From the IMG/VR virus record IMGVR_UViG_3300031240_000027, positions 1-34,505 of that record: a stretch of 34,505 nucleotides of DNA; one strand, written 5' to 3'. Origin of the DNA: a virus. The notes beneath the pieces are model-generated. The model saw only the letters and a list, made by a program, of their open reading frames with translations. It was not told where the DNA came from and did not search any database. The number at the start of each line of letters is the position of its first letter. Position 1 is the stretch's first letter. Shown piece by piece: positions 21,193-28,857 of the stretch. The translations under genes and the position numbers were made by a program.

Positions 21193-22257
21193 TTATAGTG
21201 TTAGCATATCAAGCTGCACGGTAATCATGCCAGCTTGGTCAATATCCACGGTGCGTTTGCGCACCCGGTAATTTTGATACGCAATGTTTTCCTCTGGGAT
21301 GTTTACAACCAGCGTGTCACCAACATCATAGCTGGTCAAAACCGGGTCATCACCCTCATGTTTGATTGAGACTTGATAAATTGGCAATTGGTTGAGGCTC
21401 AACCACCTGTTGCCCAGCGCAGCCAGCAATGTGAGGTCAGATATATTTACGTCACTGGTCATGTCCTCAAGCAATGTATAGGCTGCAATGTCGCCAGACG
21501 GTGCTTGCTGGTTGACTGCTGCAATGTCATTGTTGACCCCCTGCCCAGTAACAAAAATTGAGTTGGTCAAAGTTAAGACCACCGGGATTTTAACGCTGTC
21601 AGCCAAAATGTTGTTGTCATCCAAAACAATCTCACTGCGCACACTGCCTTTGCCCGGATAGTACACGTTAAACTTTTTGGTGTAATCAATATCAAAATCA
21701 AAAGAGCCATATTGTTTGAGGTTTGAGAGGTTGGCAATCTCCTGTTTTATCTCTGCATTTTTATATGCCACGGTAACTGATAAGCCGGTGCTGGCCGTTA
21801 CGCCCTCTGTAATTCCCCAGTCGCCATGTGTCAAAGCCTGTGACGCGCTTATCAATGCCCACGGGATTGTGGCCGGGTCAACGGCAGCAAAATCAACCTC
21901 TGTGAGACCTGTGCGCCTCTTTTGGAATAGTGAGAAGTAATCAACACCGGCAACTGTTAGGGTAAATGACCCATCAGCCCCTTTGGCGCGGTTGTACTCG
22001 CTCACAACCCCCAACCAGATGATTGTGTCATTGAGGGTCACTTTTATCTCACGGAAAGTGGCAGTAAATAAATCAGCCACAGTTGTGTTGTATTTATCTG
22101 CTATGGCTTTGACAGCAACAAAATCAAGATTGATGGTAATTGACCCGCCGTTGTTTAACTCCTCAATGTACGTCAAAGAGCTGTACGGCATCTCAAAAAA
22201 ATCACCCGTGCCAACGTCTGTGATGTAAACTTTTACTACTGGTGATAAATTGCTCAT
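21193..22257 (-). CDS. tail hub / tail-associated protein (Gp37-like)
   Basis: 354 residues. The pattern (VYITDVGTGDFFEMPYSSLTYIEELNNGG, split by a loop, then TFREIKVTLNDTIIWLGVVSEYNR) matches siphovirus tail hub proteins that cap the tail tube (gp27/ReqiPepy6 Gp37 style), in which an LysM- or barrel-type domain is followed by a second barrel. The C-terminal DVGDTLVVNIPEENIAYQNYRVRKRTVDID is the usual last barrel of such hubs (rotated barrel with YRVxxR). It lies after the distal tail protein, the standard order Dit-Tal. Confidence 0.75.
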   Translation of the reverse strand: MSNLSPVVKVYITDVGTGDFFEMPYSSLTYIEELNNGGSITINLDFVAVKAIADKYNTTVADLFTATFREIKVTLNDTIIWLGVVSEYNRAKGADGSFTLTVAGVDYFSLFQKRRTGLTEVDFAAVDPATIPWALISASQALTHGDWGITEGVTASTGLSVTVAYKNAEIKQEIANLSNLKQYGSFDFDIDYTKKFNVYYPGKGSVRSEIVLDDNNILADSVKIPVVLTLTNSIFVTGQGVNNDIAAVNQQAPSGDIAAYTLLEDMTSDVNISDLTLLAALGNRWLSLNQLPIYQVSIKHEGDDPVLTSYDVGDTLVVNIPEENIAYQNYRVRKRTVDIDQAGMITVQLDMLTL

Positions 22258-22262
22258 AATTT

Positions 22263-23099
22263 TTAAACCCCAAGGTAAGTGTCACGGTAACTGATTGTGC
22301 ATTTACCAACGTCACCGCCATTGGTGGTGGTCAAAGCAACGCTGATTATGCCAACCGGGACTGTCCAAAATACGCCACTGGCCAACTGCCGGCCCACATT
22401 GCCGGATGGCAAAATTGTAACGGTGCGGTTGTAAGTGTCCACAACTATACTGTCCCCGGAAGTGGCCAAGTCAGTGGCAAGGGCAAAAGACTCACCCGTG
22501 GTTTGGTCGGTAATTGTGGGGTGATGTAGTGGGCCAACAAACGTAAATACCGGGTACGCAGCATAGTTGCCATTGTTGGTTAAACTGACCACACCGCTTG
22601 GATTGTGTGAGAGGTCAAGAGGCACGCCCATTGGTATGCTCATACCACCGCCGTTATAAAGTAAAACATCTTGCGCGGTGGGTATTGTACTCATCATAAA
22701 CGGGTACTCTGCATTGAGCGTAACTTGCACGTTTGACATGAGGCCATCATCCGTGGTCATGTCCCCGGTGACTTCAATTGTTTTTATATCAATCTGCAAG
22801 TTTATGCCGTTTGACCGGGTAATCACCAAAGTCTGCACGCCCATTGAGTGTACCAACCCAAGAGTTTTAAACAACGCCTGTCTTTGATTTACTAGGTCAG
22901 AGAATGACAAACCAATTATTGTGAGATTTATTACAAGTTGATATGACGCAAAAGTTGGTGTTGGCATTTTATTGCCTTGGAAGCCACCACGCTTTGACCG
23001 GGTGTAAACAGTCGCCGGAAAACTGCCATTGTTAAATGACTGCAAAAGTATCTGTGTTGATGTTAGTGGCAAACCGCCAATTGTTAAACCTGTAATCAT
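22263..23099 (-). CDS. distal tail protein (Dit-like)
   Basis: 278 residues. N-terminal beta barrel (ITGLTIGGLPLTSTQILLQS, then ATVYTRSKRGGFQGNKMPTP), ending in YRDTYLGV, with the central section around PFMMSTIPTAQDVLLYNGG and the C-terminal galectin-like strands. Typical position between tape measure and hub. Forms the hexameric ring at the tail tip. Confidence 0.72.
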   Translation of the reverse strand: MITGLTIGGLPLTSTQILLQSFNNGSFPATVYTRSKRGGFQGNKMPTPTFASYQLVINLTIIGLSFSDLVNQRQALFKTLGLVHSMGVQTLVITRSNGINLQIDIKTIEVTGDMTTDDGLMSNVQVTLNAEYPFMMSTIPTAQDVLLYNGGGMSIPMGVPLDLSHNPSGVVSLTNNGNYAAYPVFTFVGPLHHPTITDQTTGESFALATDLATSGDSIVVDTYNRTVTILPSGNVGRQLASGVFWTVPVGIISVALTTTNGGDVGKCTISYRDTYLGV

Positions 23100-23104
23100 A
23101 ATTG

Positions 23105-25096
23105 TTACCTGCTATTGCGCATGGCAAACGCCAGCTTTTGACCCAGCAAGTTGAGGTCAAAAGTCTCATTGATTGTTGCATTTATTGTAATTGGTTGCTG
23201 GTAAGTTTTGCTGTTTACCGTTGACGGTATCTGTTGTTTACCGGCCAACATGTCTTTGCTCAAAACAAACTCACCCTCATGGACAACAGCCAGCCCGGTC
23301 TTTGGTACATACCCGCCGGTCTCAAAATGCGGTATCAATGGTATGGTCAGATGGTTGCCGGGTATTTTACTCATAACAGAGTTTGCTCCGGATATGATGC
23401 CGTTTATAAATCCAATCACGGTGTCAAGCGCAAGTTTTACAGAGCTGATGATAAAATCAAGCGCACCCATGATGATGTCTTTGATGCCATCCCAGATGTC
23501 CCCAAGCCCTTTTTTGATGCCCTGCCATGCCTTTGTCCAATTGCCGGTAAACAGACCCATGGCAATGTCAATAAAAACGGTGATGATACCCCACGCAATC
23601 TCAACCACGCCTTTCATTATGTCCCAGATGGCCACCAAGTAGTCTTTGATTGCACCCCATGTGGTTTGCCAAAATCCCTGTATAAATCCAAGCGCAAAAG
23701 TAAAGATGCCTTTGATGACTTCCCAAAAAGCAACAAACGTGTCTGTGTTGTCTTTTATCCAATTGCCAATTGCGTTGACCACATACGTTATAAACTCACT
23801 GATGGTCTTCATTAGTGCCGTGAGTTGGGGTTGGATGCTGACCCAAAATTGCTGCAAGGCTTTAAAAATTGTGTCAATCGCCGGCTTTGCTTTTACAAAC
23901 GCTGCGGTGATTTCGTTCCAATGCGTATAAATAAGATATGCTGCCACGCCCACGGCCACCAAAATAACCGTGAGTGGCAATGCTGCGCCGGCAATTGCGC
24001 CAAACCCGGCAATCAGAGCCGGTAAAAATCCAATAAACAAAAGAATTGGCCCGCCAATAAGCGCAAAAGCTGTGCCAAACTTGAGTACATTTACAATGGT
24101 GTCATACGTCTTTGGTGAGAGGTTGTTTAAATGCTCAATCACTTTGACAATTGATTGCATAAAATCATTGAGCGTTGGCAAAAGTCGCTCACCCAGCGTC
24201 ACTTTGAGTTTGTCAAAATTGGCTGACAAGACCTGTGTTGCGCCCTCATAAGTATGCGCAAACGCTTCTGCTTGCCCGGATGTACGGCCCATGACCGCGT
24301 TGATGGCATCCATGCCCTGTGTCCCTTTGGGCAACTCAATACCCAAGGCTTTGAGTGCGCGGGTATTGCCCTCATACGCCAATGTCATCTTTTGGCCGGC
24401 ATCTGCAAGGTCAAGACCTTTGAGCCGGGCATAATCGGCTGTGGCCGCCAGCACTTTGTTGGCATCACCCACGTCTTTGGTGATAAATAAATCCTGTGCA
24501 AACGCTTTGCTGGTGTCGTCTTCGTTAAATCCAAGCTGCAACATGGTGTCTGCTGCTTTTTGCGTGGCATCTTGCAGTTGTTTTAAACTCATGGCATGCT
24601 CATTGACCACAGTAATTGACCCGCCGGTGGTAACTTTTACGTCTTGCTCTTTGAGTTTGAGCAAGTCTTCTGCTTTGACCTGTTCTTGTAATGCTGCAAT
24701 CTCACTTTTGTGACTGCCACCCATGGTCTCATAATTTAAAATCTGCTCTTTGAGGCTTCTGATGTGGTCATCAATTGCTGCTGTGGCTGATTTTACCTCT
24801 GTTTTATTCCCGGCGGTTGCAATGGTGGTTGTGGCCATACTTGCTGCCACATTTTTGAGGGTTACATCAACACTGGCCATGGCAACTTGATGCTCACCGG
24901 CTGCATCTGCCAAGACTTTCATTATGCCAACACCGGCAATACCAACACCCAAAAGCACGCCCCCGGCTTCTTTAAACGCCGTTGACATAGCTGCTGTGTG
25001 TTTTGAGGCATCATCAACTGCCCCGGTCATCCCCTCAATGGTTTTGGTGGCCTCATCACGCGCTTTTAAAACAATCTCAAGTACCGCATTGTCCAT
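23105..25096 (-). CDS. tail tape measure protein
   Basis: 663 residues. An N-terminal helical, charged region (about 1-330, with MTGAVDDASKHTAAMSTAF and the Gln/Thr/Ala-rich coiled segments LKQLQDATQKAADTMLQLGF) is followed by hydrophobic segments (about 335-390: FALIGGPILLFIGFLPALIAGF, then AALPLTVILVAVGVAAYLIY), then Trp-rich repeats (FWEVIKGIFTFALGFIQGFW, WGAIKDYLVAIWDIMKGV) and a C-terminal glycine-rich end (GISGAN, ETGGYVPKTG). By the usual ~0.15 nm per residue rule the tail would be around 100 nm. A late-type promoter sits directly before the start codon. Confidence 0.88.
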   Translation of the reverse strand: MDNAVLEIVLKARDEATKTIEGMTGAVDDASKHTAAMSTAFKEAGGVLLGVGIAGVGIMKVLADAAGEHQVAMASVDVTLKNVAASMATTTIATAGNKTEVKSATAAIDDHIRSLKEQILNYETMGGSHKSEIAALQEQVKAEDLLKLKEQDVKVTTGGSITVVNEHAMSLKQLQDATQKAADTMLQLGFNEDDTSKAFAQDLFITKDVGDANKVLAATADYARLKGLDLADAGQKMTLAYEGNTRALKALGIELPKGTQGMDAINAVMGRTSGQAEAFAHTYEGATQVLSANFDKLKVTLGERLLPTLNDFMQSIVKVIEHLNNLSPKTYDTIVNVLKFGTAFALIGGPILLFIGFLPALIAGFGAIAGAALPLTVILVAVGVAAYLIYTHWNEITAAFVKAKPAIDTIFKALQQFWVSIQPQLTALMKTISEFITYVVNAIGNWIKDNTDTFVAFWEVIKGIFTFALGFIQGFWQTTWGAIKDYLVAIWDIMKGVVEIAWGIITVFIDIAMGLFTGNWTKAWQGIKKGLGDIWDGIKDIIMGALDFIISSVKLALDTVIGFINGIISGANSVMSKIPGNHLTIPLIPHFETGGYVPKTGLAVVHEGEFVLSKDMLAGKQQIPSTVNSKTYQQPITINATINETFDLNLLGQKLAFAMRNSR

Positions 25097-25102
25097 ACTT
25101 AT

Positions 25103-25134
25103 ATTGTATTAGGTTTTTTGAGCGTTCTTATACA
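25103..25134 (-). promoter_or_regulatory. late-type promoter for tape measure
   Basis: Minus-strand TGTATAAG (25127-25134), 18-nt spacer with an A-tract (CAAAAAACC), TACAAT (25103-25108), then 6 nt to the ATG at 25096. Confidence 0.85.
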
Positions 25135-25146
25135 AAACAATGTGAG

Positions 25147-25694
25147 CTAACTTTTATTGAGGGCTGCTTCCGCTTGGTTTTTGCCGGAGAGGTACGCCAG
25201 CGTTGTGCCAACCCACCATGCCGGTTGGTCTTTAAACTGGGTGTAAGTGATACCAAGTAAATGGCAGATATGCGTTATTGCCAATGGTTTGTCACCTTTG
25301 AGGTTTGTTTTATCGTGGTAACTCTTGAAGACCGCCAGCGTTACGCTGTCTGTTTTTTTTTACTGAAAGCATCAGCAGCCTCTTTTGTGAGAGCGTTGAT
25401 GGCATCCACTATCTCTTGGCCGTCTTGAGGCGGTATTGGTAAACTGTTGATGTCGCGTGTAATTGCTGCGCCATCCGGGCCGGTTATAGATTTAACCAAA
25501 AAGCCAATAGCCAATTTTTGAGCATCATATACAAGGTTTGCGGGTACTTTGTTGAGGTCTTGCGCGCCGGTGGTGGGGTCAATGAGTGTGTTGTTTGTCC
25601 AAACTTTTTGCAACTCAACAAACTGGTCATACGTTAAGTAGGCATTGAGTGTGGCAGTGTAGCCACCTGTTGTTTTTACTTCCTTTGTTTCCAT
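25147..25694 (-). CDS. tail assembly chaperone, long form made by -1 frameshift
   Basis: Two overlapping reading frames. The 0 frame (25341-25694) ends in a TAA just after a run of nine A on the coding strand (25353-25361). Sliding back by one base at that run continues in an open frame of 68 further codons to a TAG at 25147-25149, with the protein-like sequence LAITHICHLLGITYTQFKDQ and WWVGTTLAYLSGKNQAEAAL. The fused product would be about 182 residues. This is the lambda gpG/gpGT arrangement, where a fixed share of ribosomes shifts. The shift sequence AAAAAAA is a known slippery type. The extension ends 12 nt before the late promoter of the tape measure. Confidence 0.75.
25341..25694 (-). 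CDS. tail assembly chaperone, short form
   Basis: 117 residues, the un-shifted product (gpG-like). Soluble, alpha-rich, with LTYDQFVELQKVWTNNTLID and AQKLAIGFLVKSITGPDG, and ending in a Lys-rich tail (AFSKKKQTA) that includes the slippery site. It lies between the tail tube and tape measure, as tail chaperones always do, and binds the tape measure during tail assembly. The short and long forms share the first 114 residues. Confidence 0.78.
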   Translation of the reverse strand: METKEVKTTGGYTATLNAYLTYDQFVELQKVWTNNTLIDPTTGAQDLNKVPANLVYDAQKLAIGFLVKSITGPDGAAITRDINSLPIPPQDGQEIVDAINALTKEAADAFSKKKQTA

Positions 25695-25698
25695 ATTT

Positions 25699-26646
25699 TT
25701 AGTACGCTGTTACTAGGTTGGTGAGCGTAACACCCAGTAATTTACCAGTTGACGTGTCGTAAATCCCGTTAAACTCAATCTCAAGTAAATTGTGCTGGTC
25801 AGTAATCTTTGTGGTTGCTGTGGTGTACACAGCTTTTGGAATAACTACATCAAGCACATACGCTGCTGCGCTTCCAATCGCTGCGCCGGTTGCAATCAAC
25901 TCAATTGCCTCTGTGGTTTTAGCAAGATAGTTTGTGAGTCTGGCAAGTGCTGTGGCATCCAAGTACATGCTGATTTTGCCACTGACTTCTGACCCGCCGG
26001 ATATACCAGCAAAACTTGGGTCATTGCTGCCAAGGGCATAAACCATCTCTGCGCCGTTTTTATAATCCAAGTCAATGCTCTCAACTTCACCAACAATTGA
26101 CCCGCCAATTTTAACTTGAAGCTGCGCAAAGTTAAATGCTGGGATTGTGGAAAATGCCGGGGTGATTGCGGTTGCGGGTGCTTGTCCCTTGGCAATTACT
26201 GATGCAATAACCTCAAGCATCTCACCAGTCTTGCCGGATAGTTTTAACTCTTTGACAATTGAGCCGGCAAACCGTCTGACGTTTTCGCTTTGGGCTTGCT
26301 CAATAGTAAATGATTGCTTTGGTGATGTCTCTGTAAAAACGTGGTCATACACAATGGTCTCACCAGCGTGTACTGCTGGGGTATCTGTACCAAGGGCTGA
26401 CAATAAGAAGTGGCCCAGATAATCCTCAAAAGCGTCAAAAGTCAACTCACCCTCATACGCAGACTTGCCCAAAATTGCATCATAATTTTTTTGCAATTGG
26501 CCTTTGATGGCCGGTATCATCTGCACATTTTTTTTGGCATCAATACCGCCGGTTGCCCGTACTGGCATTGATTTATCTGGCACAACTGGTGTGCCAAAAG
26601 TTACCTCTTTTTTAAAACTGATGACTGATTGTATTCCTGCGCTCAT
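25699..26646 (-). CDS. major tail tube protein
   Basis: 315 residues. N-terminal SVISFKKEVTFGTPVVPDKS is the typical opening of phage tail tube proteins of the tail_tube_2 type. A beta-rich tube domain follows (FTIEQAQSENVRRFAGSIVKELKLSG, split by a turn, then FNFAQLQVKIGGSIVGEVESIDLDYKN) with the C-terminal strands HNLLEIEFNGIYD. Hexamers stack around the tape measure. Size and position support the call. Confidence 0.82.
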   Translation of the reverse strand: MSAGIQSVISFKKEVTFGTPVVPDKSMPVRATGGIDAKKNVQMIPAIKGQLQKNYDAILGKSAYEGELTFDAFEDYLGHFLLSALGTDTPAVHAGETIVYDHVFTETSPKQSFTIEQAQSENVRRFAGSIVKELKLSGKTGEMLEVIASVIAKGQAPATAITPAFSTIPAFNFAQLQVKIGGSIVGEVESIDLDYKNGAEMVYALGSNDPSFAGISGGSEVSGKISMYLDATALARLTNYLAKTTEAIELIATGAAIGSAAAYVLDVVIPKAVYTTATTKITDQHNLLEIEFNGIYDTSTGKLLGVTLTNLVTAY

Positions 26647-26652
26647 ATTTTT

Positions 26653-26877
26653 TTAGTCTTCTTGTTTAACTTTTTTTTTCGTTCCTGTTTTGTCTTCAAC
26701 ATGCTCTGTTTGCTCTGGTACTGTTGTTGTGTCAACATCCGGCGTGCCATCTGTTGTCACCTGCACAAAGTCTGTGTGATTTATAGGCGTTTGTGTCTCT
26801 ATAATATCACCCGGCATAACTGTCTTGCCCACCTCTGGGATGTGTACTTCACTTGTGCCAAGATATTTATACCTCAT
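26653..26877 (-). CDS. small SH3-like tail/neck accessory protein
   Basis: 74 residues. N-terminal beta unit (MRYKYLGTSEVHIPEVGKTV, then PGDIIETQTPINHTDFVQV) resembles small SH3-like phage domains. The C-terminal half is acidic with a Lys-rich end. A very similar-sized protein is encoded at 33370-33594 after the capsid gene, and both may be small accessory or decoration factors. It starts directly at the end of a late-type promoter. Confidence 0.55.
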   Translation of the reverse strand: MRYKYLGTSEVHIPEVGKTVMPGDIIETQTPINHTDFVQVTTDGTPDVDTTTVPEQTEHVEDKTGTKKKVKQED

Positions 26878-26883
26878 GTCTCA

Positions 26884-26915
26884 ATTATATTAGTAATTTT
26901 GCCCCAGCTTATACA
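26884..26915 (-). promoter_or_regulatory. late-type promoter for small protein and tail tube
   Basis: Minus-strand TGTATAAG (26908-26915), 18-nt spacer with CAAAATTAC, TATAAT (26884-26889), then 6 nt to the ATG at 26877. It is placed just upstream of the major tail tube operon. Confidence 0.85.
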
Positions 26916-26927
26916 TTTTTAAAAAAG

Positions 26928-27365
26928 CTATACCAAGTCACCCGTATCTCTGCGCAGATGCACAGTTGCGCGGGTGGTCATTTCGTACACTCTCACCGGG
27001 GTCTCTTTGACACCATCACGCCAGACACCCGTTGCCGGCGCAGCATACTCACAAGTGCCGTTGAGTGTTACGTTTGACCTGATTGCCTGTTTTATATCGT
27101 CAACACAAGCCTCAAGTACATCCTCATAATCTGCGTCATTTTTTTCGTCAACCCGGAAGTAAACCCGGATGTTGTGTTTGATAACCACCAAGTTTGTGCC
27201 GGATGCGCCAATGCTGCTAAACTCCTCATCATCACTGTTTGCGCTGACGCATGCAGCCGGGAAGTTTGCCAGTGCTTTTGCCTCTTTGCCATAGACAATT
27301 TTGAGGCTTGGTACAGTCTCAAGTATTGTCACAATTGCATCTTTTATTGCTTTATATCCTGTCAT
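26928..27365 (-). CDS. tail terminator / tail completion protein
   Basis: 145 residues, alpha/beta. The N-terminal helix and strands (GYKAIKDAIVTILETVPSLKIVYGKEA, broken by a turn, then FPAACVSANSDDEEF) and the strand pattern VIKHNIRVYFRVDEKND recall tail terminator (Tt/gpU-like) proteins. Order after gp10-like and before the tube supports it. Overlaps the preceding gene by 4 nt. Confidence 0.65.
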   Translation of the reverse strand: MTGYKAIKDAIVTILETVPSLKIVYGKEAKALANFPAACVSANSDDEEFSSIGASGTNLVVIKHNIRVYFRVDEKNDADYEDVLEACVDDIKQAIRSNVTLNGTCEYAAPATGVWRDGVKETPVRVYEMTTRATVHLRRDTGDLV

Positions 27366-27853
27366 AAGTTAGTTGGCGTTGTCGCCAGATTATCAAGTAT
27401 AGTTTTGATTGCTGCCGTCATGTAATTGGTAAAAAATGGCACAACTGTCTCTTTGGCTTTTTTCATGTAGTATTTACCAGCCATGGCCGGTATATTGGCA
27501 AACGTGCCAAAAATCTGCCCGGTCTTTTTATTGGCCAGTACGCGCTTGCTGACCACAGCCACCTGATGTGCGCGTGTGCCACCCTCTTGGTATTTTGCAT
27601 ACTCAAGGTTTGTGCCAACATGGGCCTCAATGTTTGTGAGTGTAACCGTTGCCGGCTGCGCATGTATTGACCTCTGCAATGTCCCGGTCTGATGTGGCAC
27701 AAACTCTTTGGCCAATGCCTCTGTTTTGATTGCAGCTTTGTTGACCGCACCCAAAATGGCTTTTGTAGCCACGGACTGCGTGTTTGCAATTGCAGCTTTT
27801 AACTCTGCTGCGCCAATTAGGTCAACTGACAATTGATAGTTTTCGTCTGCCAT
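27362..27853 (-). CDS. HK97 gp10-like neck / tail completion protein
   Basis: 163 residues from the ATG at 27853 (AGGTGGT about 6 nt upstream, 2 nt after the preceding stop). Typical HK97 gp10 features: VDLIGAAELKAAIAN start, AAIKTEALAKEFVPHQTGTLQRSI, then HVGTNLEYAKYQEGGTRAHQV. It joins the tail to the head-tail connector. Confidence 0.8.
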   Translation of the reverse strand: MADENYQLSVDLIGAAELKAAIANTQSVATKAILGAVNKAAIKTEALAKEFVPHQTGTLQRSIHAQPATVTLTNIEAHVGTNLEYAKYQEGGTRAHQVAVVSKRVLANKKTGQIFGTFANIPAMAGKYYMKKAKETVVPFFTNYMTAAIKTILDNLATTPTNL

Positions 27854-27855
27854 AT

Positions 27856-28179
27856 TTATACCACCTGCTTTACTAAACAACGGATGTATTGCATGTACTG
27901 GTTATTGACCACAAACGGCATACCGTCAATCAGATACTCTTGATTATTGCTGGTTTTGATTTTATCGCCATTGTGCAATGAGAGCGTTACATCCATAAAA
28001 AATGCCTCAAAGACTTGGAAGCTCGGCACGTCACCAAAGCCGGTTGCAATGTCTGTGCCGGTGGGTGAGATTGACACGTTGACGTTTTGGTACACCGGGT
28101 CAACACTGTACCCCTCTTTGTCCCCGCTGCGTTGGAATTGGTAAATGACGCATGTATCTGTTATTGGTAATTTTGCCAT
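27856..28179 (-). CDS. head closure / stopper protein
   Basis: 107 residues, mostly beta (TCVIYQFQRSGDKEGYSV, VNVSISPTGTDIATGFGDVPSF, DVTLSLHNGDKIKTSNNQEYL). Position between connector (gp6-like) and gp10-like is that of the head closure protein Hc1 in HK97-type phages. Confidence 0.65.
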   Translation of the reverse strand: MAKLPITDTCVIYQFQRSGDKEGYSVDPVYQNVNVSISPTGTDIATGFGDVPSFQVFEAFFMDVTLSLHNGDKIKTSNNQEYLIDGMPFVVNNQYMQYIRCLVKQVV

Positions 28180-28183
28180 ATTT

Positions 28184-28852
28184 TTAAAACCTGTCTATTG
28201 CTGCCAACCTGTATTGGTCAAGCGCAAGTTTAACAAAATCCGGCATGCCACCAACTTTGTCTGTGGTAAATTGCACCTGCACCGTGCCGGTCTGTACTCT
28301 GTTTGGGTCTTTGTTGGCATCCCCGGAAGTTTGGATTTTGCGGGCAATCCACTCAATGACAGCCTGTTTAACAAGCGGTGGTACATTGCCGGCTGCATCA
28401 GATTTATATTTTATCTCAACGGCTTTAAACCCAAGCGGGTTTGGCAGCATGATGGTCATGGGCCTCAACCACAATTTAACGTGGGTGTCATAACTGTAAA
28501 CATACCGCATGTCCCATGGCACGCCACCAACGGTTACGCTGACAATCCCTTTGGCCAGCGGTGCAGTTGGGTCTGCCGGGTCTTGCGCAATCTTTGGTTG
28601 TTTAACAAAAAATGTGTCATTGGCATACGGCGCGGTCTCTGCTGCAACTGCATCAAAATACTCTGTGATAATGCCGTCACCATCTTGCTCTGTGGTCTGC
28701 CAAGACCTGTTGCAATACTGGTCAACCGCATCCATGATGGCCGGCAAAAGTAACGCAAACTGGTTTGCGCCATTCTCGGTCAACGTAACGCCCAAGTAAG
28801 CCTCAAGCTCACTCTGCTCTGCGTACATGTATGGTGTTGGTGTGTCGCTCAT
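28184..28852 (-). CDS. head-tail connector (gp6-like adaptor)
   Basis: 222 residues. EQSELEAYLGVTLTENGANQF and LLPAIMDAVDQYCNRSW match the N-terminal helices of phage gp6-like connectors; AVEIKYKSDAAGNVPPLVKQAVIEWIARK, broken by a turn, is the usual C-terminal helical part. Forms the 12-fold ring under the portal. It is the first gene after a late-type promoter. Confidence 0.78.
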   Translation of the reverse strand: MSDTPTPYMYAEQSELEAYLGVTLTENGANQFALLLPAIMDAVDQYCNRSWQTTEQDGDGIITEYFDAVAAETAPYANDTFFVKQPKIAQDPADPTAPLAKGIVSVTVGGVPWDMRYVYSYDTHVKLWLRPMTIMLPNPLGFKAVEIKYKSDAAGNVPPLVKQAVIEWIARKIQTSGDANKDPNRVQTGTVQVQFTTDKVGGMPDFVKLALDQYRLAAIDRF

Positions 28853-28857
28853 ATAGT

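Noticed and set aside
28145-28753. Plus-strand open frame of about 200 codons
   Set aside because: It is antisense to the well-supported connector gene, has no Shine-Dalgarno, and its translation is rich in Cys/His/Trp without domain-like patterns. Same judgement for plus-strand frames at 18629-19282, 23234-23815 and 17067-17624.
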